Shown one piece after another: positions 33,682 to 46,919 of a stretch of 64,000 nucleotides of DNA. Positions within the stretch are counted from its first letter, which is position 1; each line of letters starts with the position of its first letter. The notes under the pieces are model-generated. The model was not told the DNA's origin. It saw only the letters and a program-made list of their open reading frames with translations, and did not search any database. Position numbers and translations under genes: made by a program. The stretch is from Hordeum vulgare subsp. vulgare (Eukaryota; Streptophyta; Magnoliopsida; Poales; Poaceae), in the NCBI RefSeq assembly GCF_904849725.1, contig NC_058523.1, positions 343,893,948 through 343,957,947 of the forward strand. The letters are read 5' to 3'.

Positions 33682-34929
33682 GTGGCCATGCTGGTGGTGG
33701 CGGGGATGAATCTACTGACAGTGAGGGCGAGGTGGTTGAGGGGGTCCCCGTGTACCAGCATGGTGGTACACGGCTCCCACCCGTGCCGGCGACCCACGAG
33801 GAGAGGCCGGTGATTAGGCCTGATGGGGAGAAGTAAGTGCGTTTACTCTTTCTGTACCTTTTGCCTTCACGTTTCTTCAAATATCTAATGCATGGACCTT
33901 GTCATACTTTAGGGGTTGGCATAACCCCCGTGGAGTCCGCAAGAAGAACACCATCCTTGGTGTGCTTTGCCGGTTATATTTCCCTGGGTTTGTCACGTTG
34001 CCCGGTGAGGGTCAGCTTTCTCAACTAGGATTGAGCTGGGAGCACTACAAGGCTGCCTAGGCCCCGCTGGAGGAGATGGCCAATGGTGTCTTGTGCCACA
34101 CGAGGGCCGAGATGGTGATCAACAACCTTTGGGTAATTTCTCCTTTAGACAATCTAAAATTAACAATAGATAGTTATTGTACTAATCAATGTTGTCTCGT
34201 TTGATTGCAGACCTTCTACAGGTGTGAGGAGGGATACGAGGAGGAGGCGGCCAAGGTTATCGGTACCGAGTGCAAGTGCCTATTACATAACTTACGCCAC
34301 GAGGCTCGGCTGCAGGTTGTTCGAGACCAGTACGCCACGCATCGTATTAAGAAGGACAAGTCGTTGTGCCGCGAAAAGTTTCTAAGGAAGGAGCAGTACA
34401 TGAAGGTAATTACCTATTCTTAAGACCTTGTACTTAGTTTCCTCGATTTGATTCGTAGGCGTAGCGCTCAAATTTCTCTCTACTAACTTATAGGTCCCCC
34501 CGATATGGTGTGCGGATAAGATGGATTGTTGGGAGGCGTTGGTGGATGACCGGTGCATAGGCCAATGGCAAGCCGTCCACGACAATGCAAAGGACCGACG
34601 TGCCCAAATGGTTGGTGTGCCACACCATCAAGGCAGCGCCAACTTATTTCAGTTTGGGCTGAATTGGGTATGTGGTTTGCTTCAGGATTCATGCAATTCA
34701 TTCTTCATGCTAGCTTGAGCCCTTTACTATTACTTTGTTCCTCTCTTTTAGGCGCACCACAATAACACAGAGGTGCCACATGTGTACGACCTCTATGCCA
34801 TGGCCCATACTGACTCGTACAAGAAGGCCAAGGCATTCTTTGAGTCTGACCTCGATCTCCAAAGAAGTTCACCAACATCTCCTCCCACCACAAGCTCGTG
34901 AGGTACAATAAGGAGGGGAAGGGGAGGAA
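33682..34929 (+). pseudogene. CACTA second gene, exons 1 (rest) to 5, duplicate copy 2
   Basis: Likely exons: 33687-33832, 33913-34132, 34211-34405, 34494-34667 and 34752-34929. Same motifs as copy 1 (EVVEGVPVYQ-type exon 1, FYRCEEGYEEEAAK, LRKEQYMK, DCWEALVDDRCIGQWQAVHD). Several sites that are TG or CA in copy 1 are CG here. The last exon is cut by the copia element and resumes at 51002. Confidence 0.75.
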
Positions 34930-36698
34930 TGTTGTGGATCATAGTAATTTCAAAGAAAATCCTACGTCACACAAGGATCTATCTAAGGAGAAACTAGCAA
35001 TGAGCAAAGGGGTAGAGCATCTTCATACCTTTGAAGATCGCTAAGCGGAAGCGTTGCTAGAACGCGGATGATGGAGTCGTACTTGCAGCGATTCAGATTG
35101 CGGTGGATTCCGATCTATGCACCGAACGTCGGTGGTTCCGCATTCAACACACATGTAGCCCGGTGACGTATCCAACGCCTTGATCCAGCAAGGAGGGATG
35201 AGAGGTTGAGGGAGAGCTTCGGCAGCACGACAGCGTGGTGATGGTGGAGCTACGTGGCACTCCGACAGGGCTTCGCCAAGCAATACGGAGGAGGAGGAGG
35301 AGGAGTAGGGCTACGCCGAGAGAGAGAGAGAGAGAGAGAGAAGCTCTTGTCTCAAATCTTCCCAAAACCTCCACTATATATAGGAGGAGAGGGAGGAGGG
35401 TGCCCACCCTTAGGGTTTCCCACCCCAGTGGTGCGGCAGCCCTAGATGGCTTAGGGGCGGTAGCCAAGGTGGTGGAGGCTCCCTAGTGTTGGGTCTTGAG
35501 GCCCAAGGTGGCCTACCACGCCTAGGGTTTGCCCCCTCCACCACTTGCTGCGCCTTGGGCTGGTTGTGGAGGCGCACCAGCCCACTTAGGGGATGGTTTC
35601 CTCCCACTCTTCGCCCATGTAGCAGCTTGGGGCTGGTGGCCCTTGCTAGTGGACCCGTGGAACCCTTCCAGTGGTCCCGGTACATTACCGGTGTCGTGCG
35701 AAACACTTCCGACTACCAAATCCTCACTTCCTATATATGAATATTTACCTCCGGACCATTCCGTAACTCCTCGTGACGTCCGGGATCTCATTCAGGACTC
35801 TGAACAACCTTCGGTGACCATGTACACTATTCCCCTATAACCCTAGCATTATCGAACCTTAAGTGTGTAGACCCTACAGGTTTGGGAAGCATGTAGACAT
35901 GACGGAGACACCTCTCCGGTCAATAACCAACAACGGGGTATGTTGGTTCCCACATGTTCCACGATGATCTCATCAGATGAACCACGGTGTCGGGGATTCG
36001 ATTAATCCCGTATGCAATTCCCTTTGTCTATCGGTATGATACTTTCCCGAGATTCGATCGTCGGTATCCCTATCCCTTGTTCAATCTCGTTACCGGCAAG
36101 TCTTTTTACTCATTCCATAACACATCATCCCATGGCTAACTCCTTAGTCATAGCGAGCTCAATATGATGATGGATTACCGAGTGGGCCCAAAGACACCTC
36201 TCTGTCACACGGAGGGACAAATCCTAGTCTCGATTCGTACAACCCAACAGATACTTTCGTAGATACCTATAGTGCACCTTTATAATCACCCAGTTACGTT
36301 GTGACATTTGATGCACCCAAAGCACTCCTACAGTATCCGGGAGTGTCACGATCTCATGGTCTAAGGAAACGATACTTGACATTAGAAAAGCTTTAGCAGA
36401 CGAACAACACGATCTAGTGCTATGCTTAGGATTTGGTCTTGTCCATCACATCATTCCCCAATGATGTGATTCCATTATCAATGACATCCAACGTCCATGA
36501 TCAGGAAACCATGATCATCTATTGATCAATGAGCTAGCCAACTAGAGGCTCACTAGGGACACATTGTGATTTATATATTCACACATGTATTAAGGTTTCC
36601 GGTTAATACAATTATAGCATGAATAATAGAAAATTATCATGAACTAGGAAATATAATAATAACCACTTTATTATTGCCTCTAGGACATATTTCCAACA
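34930..36698 (-). repeat. 3' LTR of the copia element
   Basis: 1769 bp. It contains a (GA)n run near 35320-35341 and a TATA-like CTATATATAG near 35372-35382 on the sense strand. It begins 34930 with TGTTGTGGATC and ends 36698 with CCAACA. Confidence 0.92.
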
Positions 36699-36715
36699 GT
36701 CTCCCACTTGCACTA
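36699..36715 (-). promoter_or_regulatory. Polypurine tract of the copia element
   Basis: GTCTCCCACTTGCACTA on the + strand, purine-rich AAGTGGGAGAC on the sense strand, directly inside the 3' LTR. Confidence 0.8.
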
Positions 36716-36730
36716 GAGTCAATAATCTAG

Positions 36731-38240
36731 TTATATTGTGATGAATCGAACACCCATAGAGTTCTGGTGCTGATCATGTTTTGTCCGTGGAAGAGGTTTA
36801 GTCAACGGGTCTCCTACATTCAGATCCGTATGTACTTTACAAATATCTATATCTCCATCTTGGATGTATCCACGAATGGAGTTGAAGCGACGCTTGATGT
36901 GCTTGGTCTTCTTGTGAAACCTGGGCTCCTTTGCAATATCAATAGCTCCAGTGTTGTCACTGAACAGAGTCATTGGGCCCGACGCGCTTGGAATCACTCC
37001 TAGGTCGGTGATGAACTCCTTCATCGAGACTCCTTCCTGCGCTGCTTCCGAAGCAGCTGTGTACTCCGCTTCACATGTAGATGTCACCATGACGCTTTGC
37101 TTGCAACCGCACCAGCTAACTTCCCCATTATTCAAAATATACACATATCCGATTTGTGACTTGGAGTCACCCAGATCTGTGTCGAAGCTAGCATCAACGT
37201 AACCCTTTACGACGAGCTCTTTGGCACCTCCATAAACGAGAAACATATCTTTAGTACTTTTCAGGTACTTAAGGATGTTCTTGACCATTGTCCAGTGATC
37301 CACTCCTGGTTCACTCTCGTACCTCCCTACCAAACTTATGGCAAGGTTCACATCAGGTCCGGTACACAATATGGCATACATGATAGAGCCTATGGCTGAA
37401 GCATAGGGGACAATACTCATATTTTCTCTATCTTCCGCCGTGGTCGGGTGTTGAGTCATACGCAACCCCACACCTTGTAATGCAGGCAAGAACCCCTTCT
37501 TAGCCTTATCCATATTGAACTTCTTCAATATCTTGTCAAGGTATGTACTTTGTGAAAGACCTATGAGGCGTCTCGATCTATCTCTATAGATCTTGATGTC
37601 TAATATGTAAGCAGCTTCTCCAAGGCCCTTCATTGAAAAAATCTCATTCAAATAGGCCTTGATGCTTTCCAATAGTTCTATATCATTTCCCATCAAAATA
37701 TGTCATCCACATATAATATGAGAAATGCTACAGAGCTCCCACTCACTTTCTTGTAAATATAGGCTTCTCCATAAGTCTGTACAAACCCAAACGCTTTGAT
37801 CACTTCATCAAAGAGAATGTTCCAACTCTGAGATGCTTGCACCAGCCCATAGATGGAGCGTTGGAGCTTGCATACCTTGTTAGCATTGCTAGGATCGACA
37901 AAACCTTCCGGCTTTATCATATACAATTCTTCTTTAAGAAAGTTGTTCAGGAATGTTGTTTTGACGTCCATTTGCGAGATTCCATAATCATAAAATGCGG
38001 CAATTGCTAACATGATTCAGACCGACTTCAACATCGCTACGGGTGAGAAGGTCTCATCGTAGTCAATCCCTTGAACTTGTCGATAACCCTTAGTGACAAG
38101 TCAAGCCTTATAGATGGTCACATTACCATCCGTGTTAGTCTTCTTCTTAAAAATCCATTTATTTTCTATGGCGCCGATCATCGGGTATGTCCACCAAAGT
38201 CCATACTTTGTTCTCATACATGGATTCTATCTCGGATTTC
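36731..38240 (-). pseudogene. Copia reverse transcriptase and RNase H
   Basis: RT core pieces at about 38230-37693 (YGLWWT, WIFKKK, QMDVKTTFLN, KLQRSIYGL, LILYVDDIF with the YVDD catalytic motif), then 37696-36731 (GLGEAAYILDIKI, YASAIGSIMYA, RNase H with DASFDTDLGDSKSQIGYV, CEAEYTAASEA and FSDNTGAIDIA). In the integrated element these make and degrade RNA-DNA hybrids. Stops follow the YVDD region near 37690 and lie near 38015 and 38100. The last 321 codons are open to 36731. Confidence 0.9.
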
Positions 38241-39893
38241 ATGGCCTTAAGCCATTGTTGGAATCCGGGCCCACGATTGCTTCTTCATAGTTCGAAGGTT
38301 CACTGTTGTCCAACAACATGATTTCCATGAAAGGGTTCCCGTACCACTCTGGTGCGGAACGTACCCTTGTGGACCTTTGAGGTTCAATAGCAACTTGATC
38401 CGAAGTTTCATGATCATCATCATTAACTTCTTCTCTAGCCAATGCAAGCGCCTCAGAAACATTTTCTTGCGCTGCGCTACTCTCCGGTTCGAGAGGAGGT
38501 ACAATTACCTCATCAAGTTCTATTTTCCTCCCACATACTTCTTCCGAGAGGAACTCTTTCTCTAGAGGATCCGTTCTTGGCTACAAAGATTTTGCCTTCG
38601 GATCTAAGATAGAAGGTGTATCCAATAGTTTCCTTAGGGTATCCTATGAAGACACATTTTTCCGCTTTGGGTTCGAGCTTCTCTAGTTGAAGTTTCTTCA
38701 CATAAGCATCGCAACCCCAAACTTTCAGAAACGACATCTTAGGTTTCTTGCCAAACCATAATTCATATGGTGTCGTCTCAATGGTTTAGACGGTGCCCTA
38801 TTGAAAGTGATTGCGGCAGTTTCCAATGCATATCCCCAAAACGATAGCGGTAAATCGGTAAGAGACATCATAGATTGCATCATATCCAATAAAGTGCGAT
38901 TACGACATTCAGACACACCCTTACGTTGTGGTGTGCCAGGCGGCGTGAGTTGTGAAACAATTCCACATTTCCTTAGGTGTGTGCCAAACTCATGACTCAA
39001 ATATTCTCCTCCACGATCAGATCGTAGGAACTTTATTTTCTTGTCACGTTGATTCTCCACCTCACTCTGAAATTCCTTGAACTTTTCAAAGGTTTCAAAC
39101 TTGTGCTTCATTAAGTAGACATACCCATATCTACTCAAATCATCGGTGAGGGTGAGAACATAACGATAGCCACCGCGAGCCTCAACGCTCATTGGACCGT
39201 ATGCATCGGTATGTATTATTTCCAATAAGTTGGTTGCTCGCTCCATTGTTCCGGAGAATGGAGTCTTGGTCATCTTGCCTATGAGGCACGGTTCGCATGT
39301 GTCAAATGATTCAAAATCAAGTGACTCCAAAAGTCCATCTGTATGGAGTTTCTTCATGCGCTTTACGCCAATATGACCAAGGCGGCAGTGCCACAAGTAT
39401 GTGGGACTATCATTATCAACCTTACATGTTTTGGTACTCACACTATGAATATGTGTAACATCACGATCGAGATCCATCAGGAATAAACCATTAACCAGCG
39501 GGGCATGACCATAAAACATACCACTCATATAAATAGAACAACCATTATTCTTTAATTTAAATGAGTAGCCATCTTGCATCAAGCGAGATCCCGATACAAT
39601 GTTCATCCTTAAAGCTGGTACTAAATAACAATTATTAAGGTTTAAAACTAACCCCGAAGGTAGATGTAGAGGTAGCGTGCCAACGGCAATCACATCGCAT
39701 TCCCGACGTGCATCGTCACCTCGTCCTTAGCCAGCCTATGCTTGTTCCGGAGTTCCTGCTTAGGGTTGCAAATGTGAGCAACAACACCCGTATCAAATAC
39801 CCACGAGCTACTATGAGCACTAGTAAGGTACACATCAATAACAAGTATATCACACATACCTTTGACATTACCGGCTTTCTTGTCCGCTAAGTA
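38239..39893 (-). pseudogene. Copia protease tail and integrase
   Basis: The protease site WVFDTG lies near 39800. The frame changes near 39700. The integrase frame 39693-38725 shows the H-H-C-C zinc finger (WHCRLGHIGVKRM, then CEPCLIGKM) and the three acidic catalytic residues (IIHTDAYGP, FLRSDRGGEY, GVSECRNRTLLDM). A C-terminal part runs 38737-38239 (FLKVWGCDAYVKKL, FIGYPKETIGYTFY) with a further frame change near 38560. Integrase inserts the cDNA; this copy cannot be made whole because of the breaks. Confidence 0.88.
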
Positions 39894-40703
39894 CTTAGGG
39901 CAATTCCGCTTCCAGTGACCGGTTCACTTGCAGTAGTAGCACTCAGTCTCAGGCTTGGGTCCTTTCTTTGGCTTCTTCCTGACAACTGGTTTACCGGGCA
40001 CGGCAACTGCTTTGCTGTCTTTCTTGAAGCTTTTCTTACCCTTGCCCTTCTTGAAAATGGTGCTCTTATTGACCATCAACACTTGATGCTCTTTCTTGAT
40101 TTCTACCTCCGCAGATTTCAACATTGAATACAACTCGGGAAAAGTATTTTCCATCCCTTGCATGTTGTAATTCAGCACAAGGCCTTTATAGCTAGTTGGA
40201 AGCGACTAGACGATTCTATCAATGACCGCATCATCCGGAAGTTCAACTCCCAGTTGAGTCAAACGGTTGTGCAACCTAGACATTCTGAGTATGTGCTTAC
40301 TGACAGAACTGTTCTCCTCCATCTTACAGCTAAAGAACTTGTCGGAGACTTCATATCTCTAGACTCGGGCATGAGCTTGAAAAACAAGTTTCAGCTCCTC
40401 GAACATCTCAGATGCTCCGTGTTGCTCAAAACGCCTTTGGAGCCCCAATTCTAAACTATAAAGCATGCCGCACTGAACGAGAGAGTAGTCATCACTCCGC
40501 GACTGCCAGGCGTTCCTAGCGTCCTGGTCTGCCGCGAGAATGGGAGGATCACCTAGAGGTGCATTAAGGACATATGCCTTCTTGGAAGTAGTGAGGATGA
40601 GCTTTAAGTTACGATCCCAATCCGCATAGTTGCTCCGACCAGCTTTCAGCTTGGTTTTCTCTAGGAACGCATTGAAGTTGAATGAAACATTTGCGTTGGC
40701 CAT
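39894..40703 (-). pseudogene. Copia gag with zinc knuckle
   Basis: One frame from the start at 40703 (MANANVSFNFNAFLEKTKLK) with three stops: near 40357, near 40208 and near 39920. The last falls inside the zinc knuckle, between CYYCK and TGHWKRNC. The product would form the particle and bind RNA. It is a dead copy. Confidence 0.88.
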
Positions 40704-41925
40704 TGGATCTAGAATATTTGTAAAGACAATTTTAGACTAAGTTCATCTAATCAAATTACTAATGAACTCCCACTGAGATCGACATCCCTCTAGTCATCCA
40801 AGTGTTACATGATCCACGTCGACTAGCCCGTGTCCGATCATCACGTGAGACGGACTAGTCATCAATGGTGAGCATCTCCATGCTGATCGTATCAACCATA
40901 CGAGTCATGTTCGACCTTTCGCTCGCCCGTATTCGAGGCCATGTTTGTACATGCTAGGCTCGTCGAGTCAACCTAAGTGTTTTGCGTGTGTAAACTGGCT
41001 TACACCCGTTGTATGTGAACGTTAGAATCTATCACACCCGATCATCACATGGTGCTTCAAGACAACGATCCATCGCAACGGTGCAAACTTAGGGAAATAC
41101 ATATCTCGGAATTTTAATGAGGGATCATCTTATCTTTGCTATCGTGTTCTAAGAAGTAAGATGAAAACATGATAAACATCACATGCAATCACATAGTGAC
41201 ATGATATGGACAATATCATCTTGCTCCTTTGATCTCCATCTTCGGGGCACCATGATGATCATCGTCCCCGACATGACACCATGATCTCCATCATTGTGTC
41301 TCCGTGAAGTCATCACGCCAACTATTACTTCTACTACTATAGCTAACTGTTAGCGATAAAGTAAAGTAATCAACATGGCGTTGCATCTCATACAATAAAT
41401 TAAGACAACTCCTATGGCTCCTGCCAGTTGTCATACTCATTGACCTGCAGGTCGTGAATACTATTACAAGAACATGATCAATCTCATACATCACATATGT
41501 AACATCACATCCTTTTGGACATATCACATCACATAGCATACCCTGCAAAAACAAGTTAGACGTCCTCTAATTGTTGTTGCAAGTTTTACGTGGCTAGTTA
41601 GGGTTTCTAGCAAGAATGCTTCTTACCTACGTGGAAGCCACAACATTGATATGCCAATGCCATTTACCCTTCATAAGGACCCTCTTCATCGAATCCGATC
41701 CAACTAAAGTGGGAGAGACAGACACCCGCTAGCCACCTTATGCACCAAGTGCATGTCAGTCCATGGAACCAGTCTCACGTAAGAGTATGTGTAAGGTCGG
41801 TCCAGGCCGCTTCATCCCACGATGCCGCCGAATCAAGATACGACTAGTAGCGACAAGCAAATTGACAAATCAGCGCCCACAACTTTTGTGTTCTACTCGT
41901 GCATAGAATCTACGCATAGAACCTT
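40704..41925 (-). other. Untranslated leader of the copia element
   Basis: About 1.2 kb between primer site and gag with no conserved ORF. A long leader is usual in BARE1-type elements. Confidence 0.7.
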
Positions 41926-41938
41926 GGCTCGGATGCCA
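41926..41938 (-). other. Primer binding site of the copia element (tRNA-Met type, decayed)
   Basis: Sense strand TGGCATCCGAGCC against the usual TGGTATCAGAGCC of initiator-Met-primed copia elements: two changes. It lies next to the 5' LTR start. Confidence 0.8.
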
Positions 41939-42501
41939 CTGTTGGGGATCGTAGTAATTTCAAAAAAAATCCTACGTCACACAAGGATCTATCTATGGAG
42001 AAACCAACAACGATCAAAGGGGTAGAGCATTTTCATACCTTTGAAGATTGCTAAGCAGAAGCGTTGCTAGAACGCGGTTGATGGAGTCATACTCGCAGCG
42101 ATTCAAATAGTGGTGGATTCCGATCTATGCACCGAACGTCGGTGCCTCCAGGTTCAACACACGTGTAGCCCGGTGATGTCTCCATCGCCTTGATCCAGCA
42201 AGGAGGGAGGAGAGGTTGAGGGAGAGCTCCGGCAGCACGACGGCGTGGTGACGATGAAGCTATGTGGCACTCCGACAGGGCTTCGCCAAGCACTACGGAG
42301 GAAGAGGAGGAGGAGGAGTAGGGCTGCGCTGAGAGAGAGAGAGAGAAGTTCTTGTCTCAAATATGCCCCAAACCTCCACTATATATAGGAGGAGAGGGAG
42401 GAGGGTGCCCACCCTTAGGGTTTCCCACCCCAAGGGTGCGACAACCCTAGATGGCTTAGGGGCGGCGACCAAGGTTCTCGAGGCGCCCTAGGGTTGGGCC
42501 T

Positions 42502-44033
42502 TGATAACCCACAAGTATAGGGGATCAATCGTAGCCTTTCTCGATAATTAAGAGTGTCGAACCCAACGAGGAGCTAAAGGCAGGACAAATATTCCCTCAA
42601 GTTCTATCGACCACTGATACAACTCTACGCACACTTTACGTTCGCTTTACCTAGAACAAGTATGAAACTAGAAGTACTTTGTAGGAGTGATAGGAAAGGC
42701 TTTCAAGAAAGTAAATAACACATAAATAAAACTAGGGGCTGGTTAGAAAAAGAAACAAATACGAGTGTCTAACGAGTGTGGAAAAGTGGTGGTAGGAGTT
42801 GCGGAATTGTCCCTAAGCAATTGACTACGTTACTAGATCGATAGCAAGTATTATGTGGGAGAGGCCTCTGCTAGCATGTCATCCCTTACTTGGAATTCTA
42901 TGCACTTATGATTGGAACTATTAGCAAGCGTCCGCAACTACTAACGTTCATTAAGGTAAAACCCAACCATAGCAATAAGATATATTGGTCCCCCTTCAAT
43001 CCCATATGCATCAATTTCTATGCTAGGTCTGAAGCTTCTGTCATTCTAGCCTGCCAATACATAGTCCTATCAACATACAACTAACCCTATGGTGTGATCC
43101 ATGCGCGCGATCATACGATGGGCACCAAAGGACAGCAACATAACCACAAGCAAATTAAACCAACCATAGTAATTCATCAATCACCGATAGGACAACGATA
43201 ATCTACTCAGACATCATAGGATAGCAACACATCATTGGATAATAATATGTAGCATAAAGCACCATGTTCAAGTAGAGGGTACAGCGGGTTGCGGGAGAGT
43301 GGACCGCTGAATATAGATGGGGGAAGGTGATGGAGATGTTGCCGAAGATGGCAGAGGTGTTGGTGTAGATCGACGTAACACGATGATGTCCCGGGCGGCG
43401 TTCCGGCGCCGCCGGGAGACAGGGGGAGAGAGCCCCCCTCCTTGTTCTTATTCCTTGACCTCCTCCCTAGATGGGAGAAGGGTTTCCCCTCTGGTCCATG
43501 GTCTCCATGGTGGCGGAGGGGCGAGAGCCCCTCCTAGATTGGATCTCTCTCTCTGTGTCCTTCTGTTTCTGCGCTCCCAGATTCTGCGTTTCACCGTTTC
43601 TTAAATTCCCGGAGATCCGTAACTCCGAATGGGCTGAAATTTTAACACGATTTTCTTCCAGATATTATCTTTCTGCGGCGAAAGAAGGGCTCCAACTGCC
43701 TTAAGGTGTGGCCACAAGCCTACCTGCCGCGGGCCCACCCCCTGGCCCGGCGACAGGGCTTGTGGGCACTCCGTGCATCGCCTCGCGTTGATTCTTCTTA
43801 CCAAAAATCATAAATATTCCAAAACAAATCCCCGTAAGTTTTTATTACGTTTGGACTTCGTTTGGTATGGATATTCTACGAAACAAAAACATGCAACAAA
43901 TAGGAACTGGCACTGTGCACTGGATCAATATGTTAGTCACAAAAATAGTATAAAAAGTTGCCAAAAGTATATGAAAGTTGTAGAATATTGGCATGAAACA
44001 ATCAAAAATTATAGATACGATGAAGACGTATCA
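42502..44033 (-). repeat. 3' LTR of element H
   Basis: 1532 bp, TGATAACCC to GACGTATCA, nearly the same as 48251-49781. The GC-rich hairpin part lies near 43695-43765 (CCACAAGCC with GGCTTGTGG). Confidence 0.92.
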
Positions 44034-44048
44034 GCATCCCCAAGCTTA
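44034..44048 (-). promoter_or_regulatory. Polypurine tract of element H
   Basis: GCATCCCCAAGCTTA against the 3' LTR. It differs from the ACTCCCCC form of A, B and G. Confidence 0.85.
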
Positions 44049-46919
44049 ATTCCTGCTCGTCCTTGAGTAGGTAAATGATAAAAAAGATAATTTTTGATGT
44101 GGAATGCTACCTAGCATAATCTTGATCATATAATCTAATCATGGCATGAATACTAAAACACGAGTGATTCGAAGCAATAGTCTCTCATTTGACATAAAGA
44201 CAATAATATTTCAAGCATACTAACAAAGCAATCATGTCTTCTCAAAATATCATGGCCAAAGAAAGTTATCCCTACAAAATCATATAGTCTGGCTATGCTC
44301 CATCTTCCCCACACAACATATTTAAATCATGCACAACCCCGGTTTTAGCCAAGCAATTGTTTCATACTTTAGTGTTCTCAAACTTTTTCAAGTTTCACGC
44401 AATACATGAGCGTGAGCCATGGACATAGGACTATAGGTGGAATAGAATATGGTGGTTGTGGAGAAGACAAAAAAGAGGAGATAGTCTCACATCAATTAGG
44501 TGTATCAACGGGCTATGGAGATGCCCATCAATAGATATCAATGTGAGTGAGTAGGGATTGCCATGCAACGGATGCACTAGAGCTTATAAGTGTATGAAAG
44601 CTCACAAAAGAAACTAGTGGGTGTGCACCCAACTTGCTTGCTCATGAAGACCTAGGGCAATTTTGAGGAAGCCCATCATTGGAATATACAAGCCAAGTTA
44701 TATAATGAAAATTTCCCACTAGTATATGGAAGTGACAACATAGGAGACTCTGTGTCATGAAGATCATAGTGCTATTTGAAGCACTAGTGTGGAAAGAGGA
44801 TAGTATCAATTGTCCCTTCTCTCTTTTCTCTCATTTTTTTGTGGGCACTCTATCCTCTTTTTTTTTGGTGGGCATATTTGGCCTCTTTTTTGTAAATGGG
44901 CTTCGTTGGCCTCTTTTATTTCCTCACATGGGACAATGCTATATTAATGATGATCATCACACTTACAACTCAATACTTAGAGCAATGATGACTCTATATG
45001 AAATGCCTTCGGTAGTGTACCATGACAATGATCTAGCATAGCAATGACATCAAAAAATGGACAAGCCATGGAAACATCATGCTAGCTATCTTACGATCAT
45101 GCAATGGCAATATGGAAGTGGTGGCACATGCCATGAGATGGAACGGTGGTAGTTGCATGGCAATATATCTCGGAATGGCTATGAAAATGCCACAATAGGT
45201 AGGTATGGTGGCTGTTTTGAGGAAGGCTATATGGTGGGTGTAATGCACCGGCGAAAGTTGAGCGGTACTAGAGAGGCTAGCAATGGTGGAAGGGTGAGAG
45301 TGCGTATAATCCATGGACTCAACATTAGTCATAAAGAACTCACATACTTATTGCAAAAGTCTATTAGTCATCGAAACGAGGTACTACACGCATGCTCCTA
45401 GGGGAAAGGTTGGTAGGAGTTAACCATCGCGCGATCCCGACCTGCACACAAAGGATGACAATCAATAAATAAATCATGCTCCGACTTCATCACATAACGG
45501 TTTACCATACATGCATTCTATGGGAATCACAAACCTTAACACAAGTATTTCTACGAATACACAATTACTCACTAGCATGACTCTAATATCACATATTCAT
45601 GTCGCAAAACTATTGGAAGGAATCAAACATATCATATTCAGTGATGTACAAGTTTTATGTAGGATTTTATGACTAACCATGTGAATGGCCAACTCCTGTT
45701 AACTCTCTAAATAGGTATAAGTGAAGCATGAGAGTTTAATTCTTTCTACAAAATATATGCCCCGCTCTAACAAATATAAGTGAAGCAAAAGAGCATTCTA
45801 CAAATGGCGGTTTTCTATGTGTAGGGAAACAGGCAATCCAAACTTCAAAAGATATAAGTGAAGCATAGGAAGCATTCTATAAAGCCAACCAAGGACTATC
45901 TCATACCATCATGGTGCATAAAATGAAAAGGAAAAATAAACACAAAAGACGCTCCAAGCATTTGCATATATCATGTGACGAATAAAAATATAGCTCCGAG
46001 TAAAATTACCGATAGATTGTAGACGAAAGAGGGGATGCCTTCCGGGGCATCCCCAAGCTTAGACGCTTGAGTCTTCCTTGAATATTACCTTGGGGTGCCT
46101 CGGGCATCCCCAATCTTAGTCTCTTGCCTCTCCTTATTCCTTCATCCATCGTGCTCTCACCCAAAACTTGAAAACTTCAATCACACAAAACTCAACAAAA
46201 CTTCGTGAGATCCGTTAGTATAATAAAATAAATCACCACTTGAAGTACTGTTGTGAACTCATTCTAAATTCATATAAGCATTATATCTACTGTAATCCAA
46301 CTTCACCATGGTTCATACCCACCGATACTACCCATAGATTCATCAAAATAAGAGAACAATGCATAGAAAACAGAATCTGTCAAAACAGAACAGTCTGTAG
46401 CAATCTGTATATTATGTATACCTCTGATATCTCAAAAACTCTGAACAATTACGAATGTCTGGAAAATTTGCATATCAATCATAAGAAAAAATAATCAACT
46501 CAAAATCTCTTATAGAATAAAAATGAAAATTAATTTCGTGAGCAGAAAGTTTCTGTCTTTTCTCAGCGTGATCAAACAACTATCACCCAAACTAATCGTA
46601 AAGGCTTTGCTTGGCACATTATTTTTTAAAAACACAAAGGAATTGTACAAGGGGATAGTTATTTTTGTGAGAAACTTCCATGAAAAATTCTACATTGTTT
46701 CCATGAGCATGAACACAAGTGTTCAAGGTCGACCCTCACTTACGCAATGCATCACCTTTCAATCGCTTCTCTTTTTGAAAAAGTTTTAAGTTCTCCTCTA
46801 TATTTTTTTGTTTTTAAACTAAATAAAAGCACTCAACAGAAATAAATGACTCTCTAAAACTTCTGGGTTGTCTCCCAGGCAGCGCTTTCTTTAAAGCCAT
46901 TAAGCTCAGCATAAAGTGC
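44049..46919 (-). other. Non-coding 3' region of element H with two more polypurine-like motifs
   Basis: About 2.9 kb without a credible ORF. It holds GCATCCCCAAGCTTA at 46047-46061, identical to the true tract at 44034, and GCATCCCCAATCTTA at 46104-46118. AGGTAGGTATGGTGG near 45199 matches a block in the 3' regions of A and B. Confidence 0.7.

Larger units (their letters stand above)
22540..34985 (+). repeat. Tandem duplication, right copy
   Basis: Direct repeat of 1499-22539 without element A. It starts inside the solo LTR at an overlap CTAT (22540-22543), shared by the copia LTR (ATCTATCTAT) and the solo LTR (GTAACTATAATTT), and ends about 56 bp inside the copia LTR. Confidence 0.9.

Noticed and set aside
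43317..43704. Plus-strand ORFs in the GC-rich stretch, repeated near 49155
   Set aside because: They fall in the two LTRs of element H and differ by frameshifts between them.
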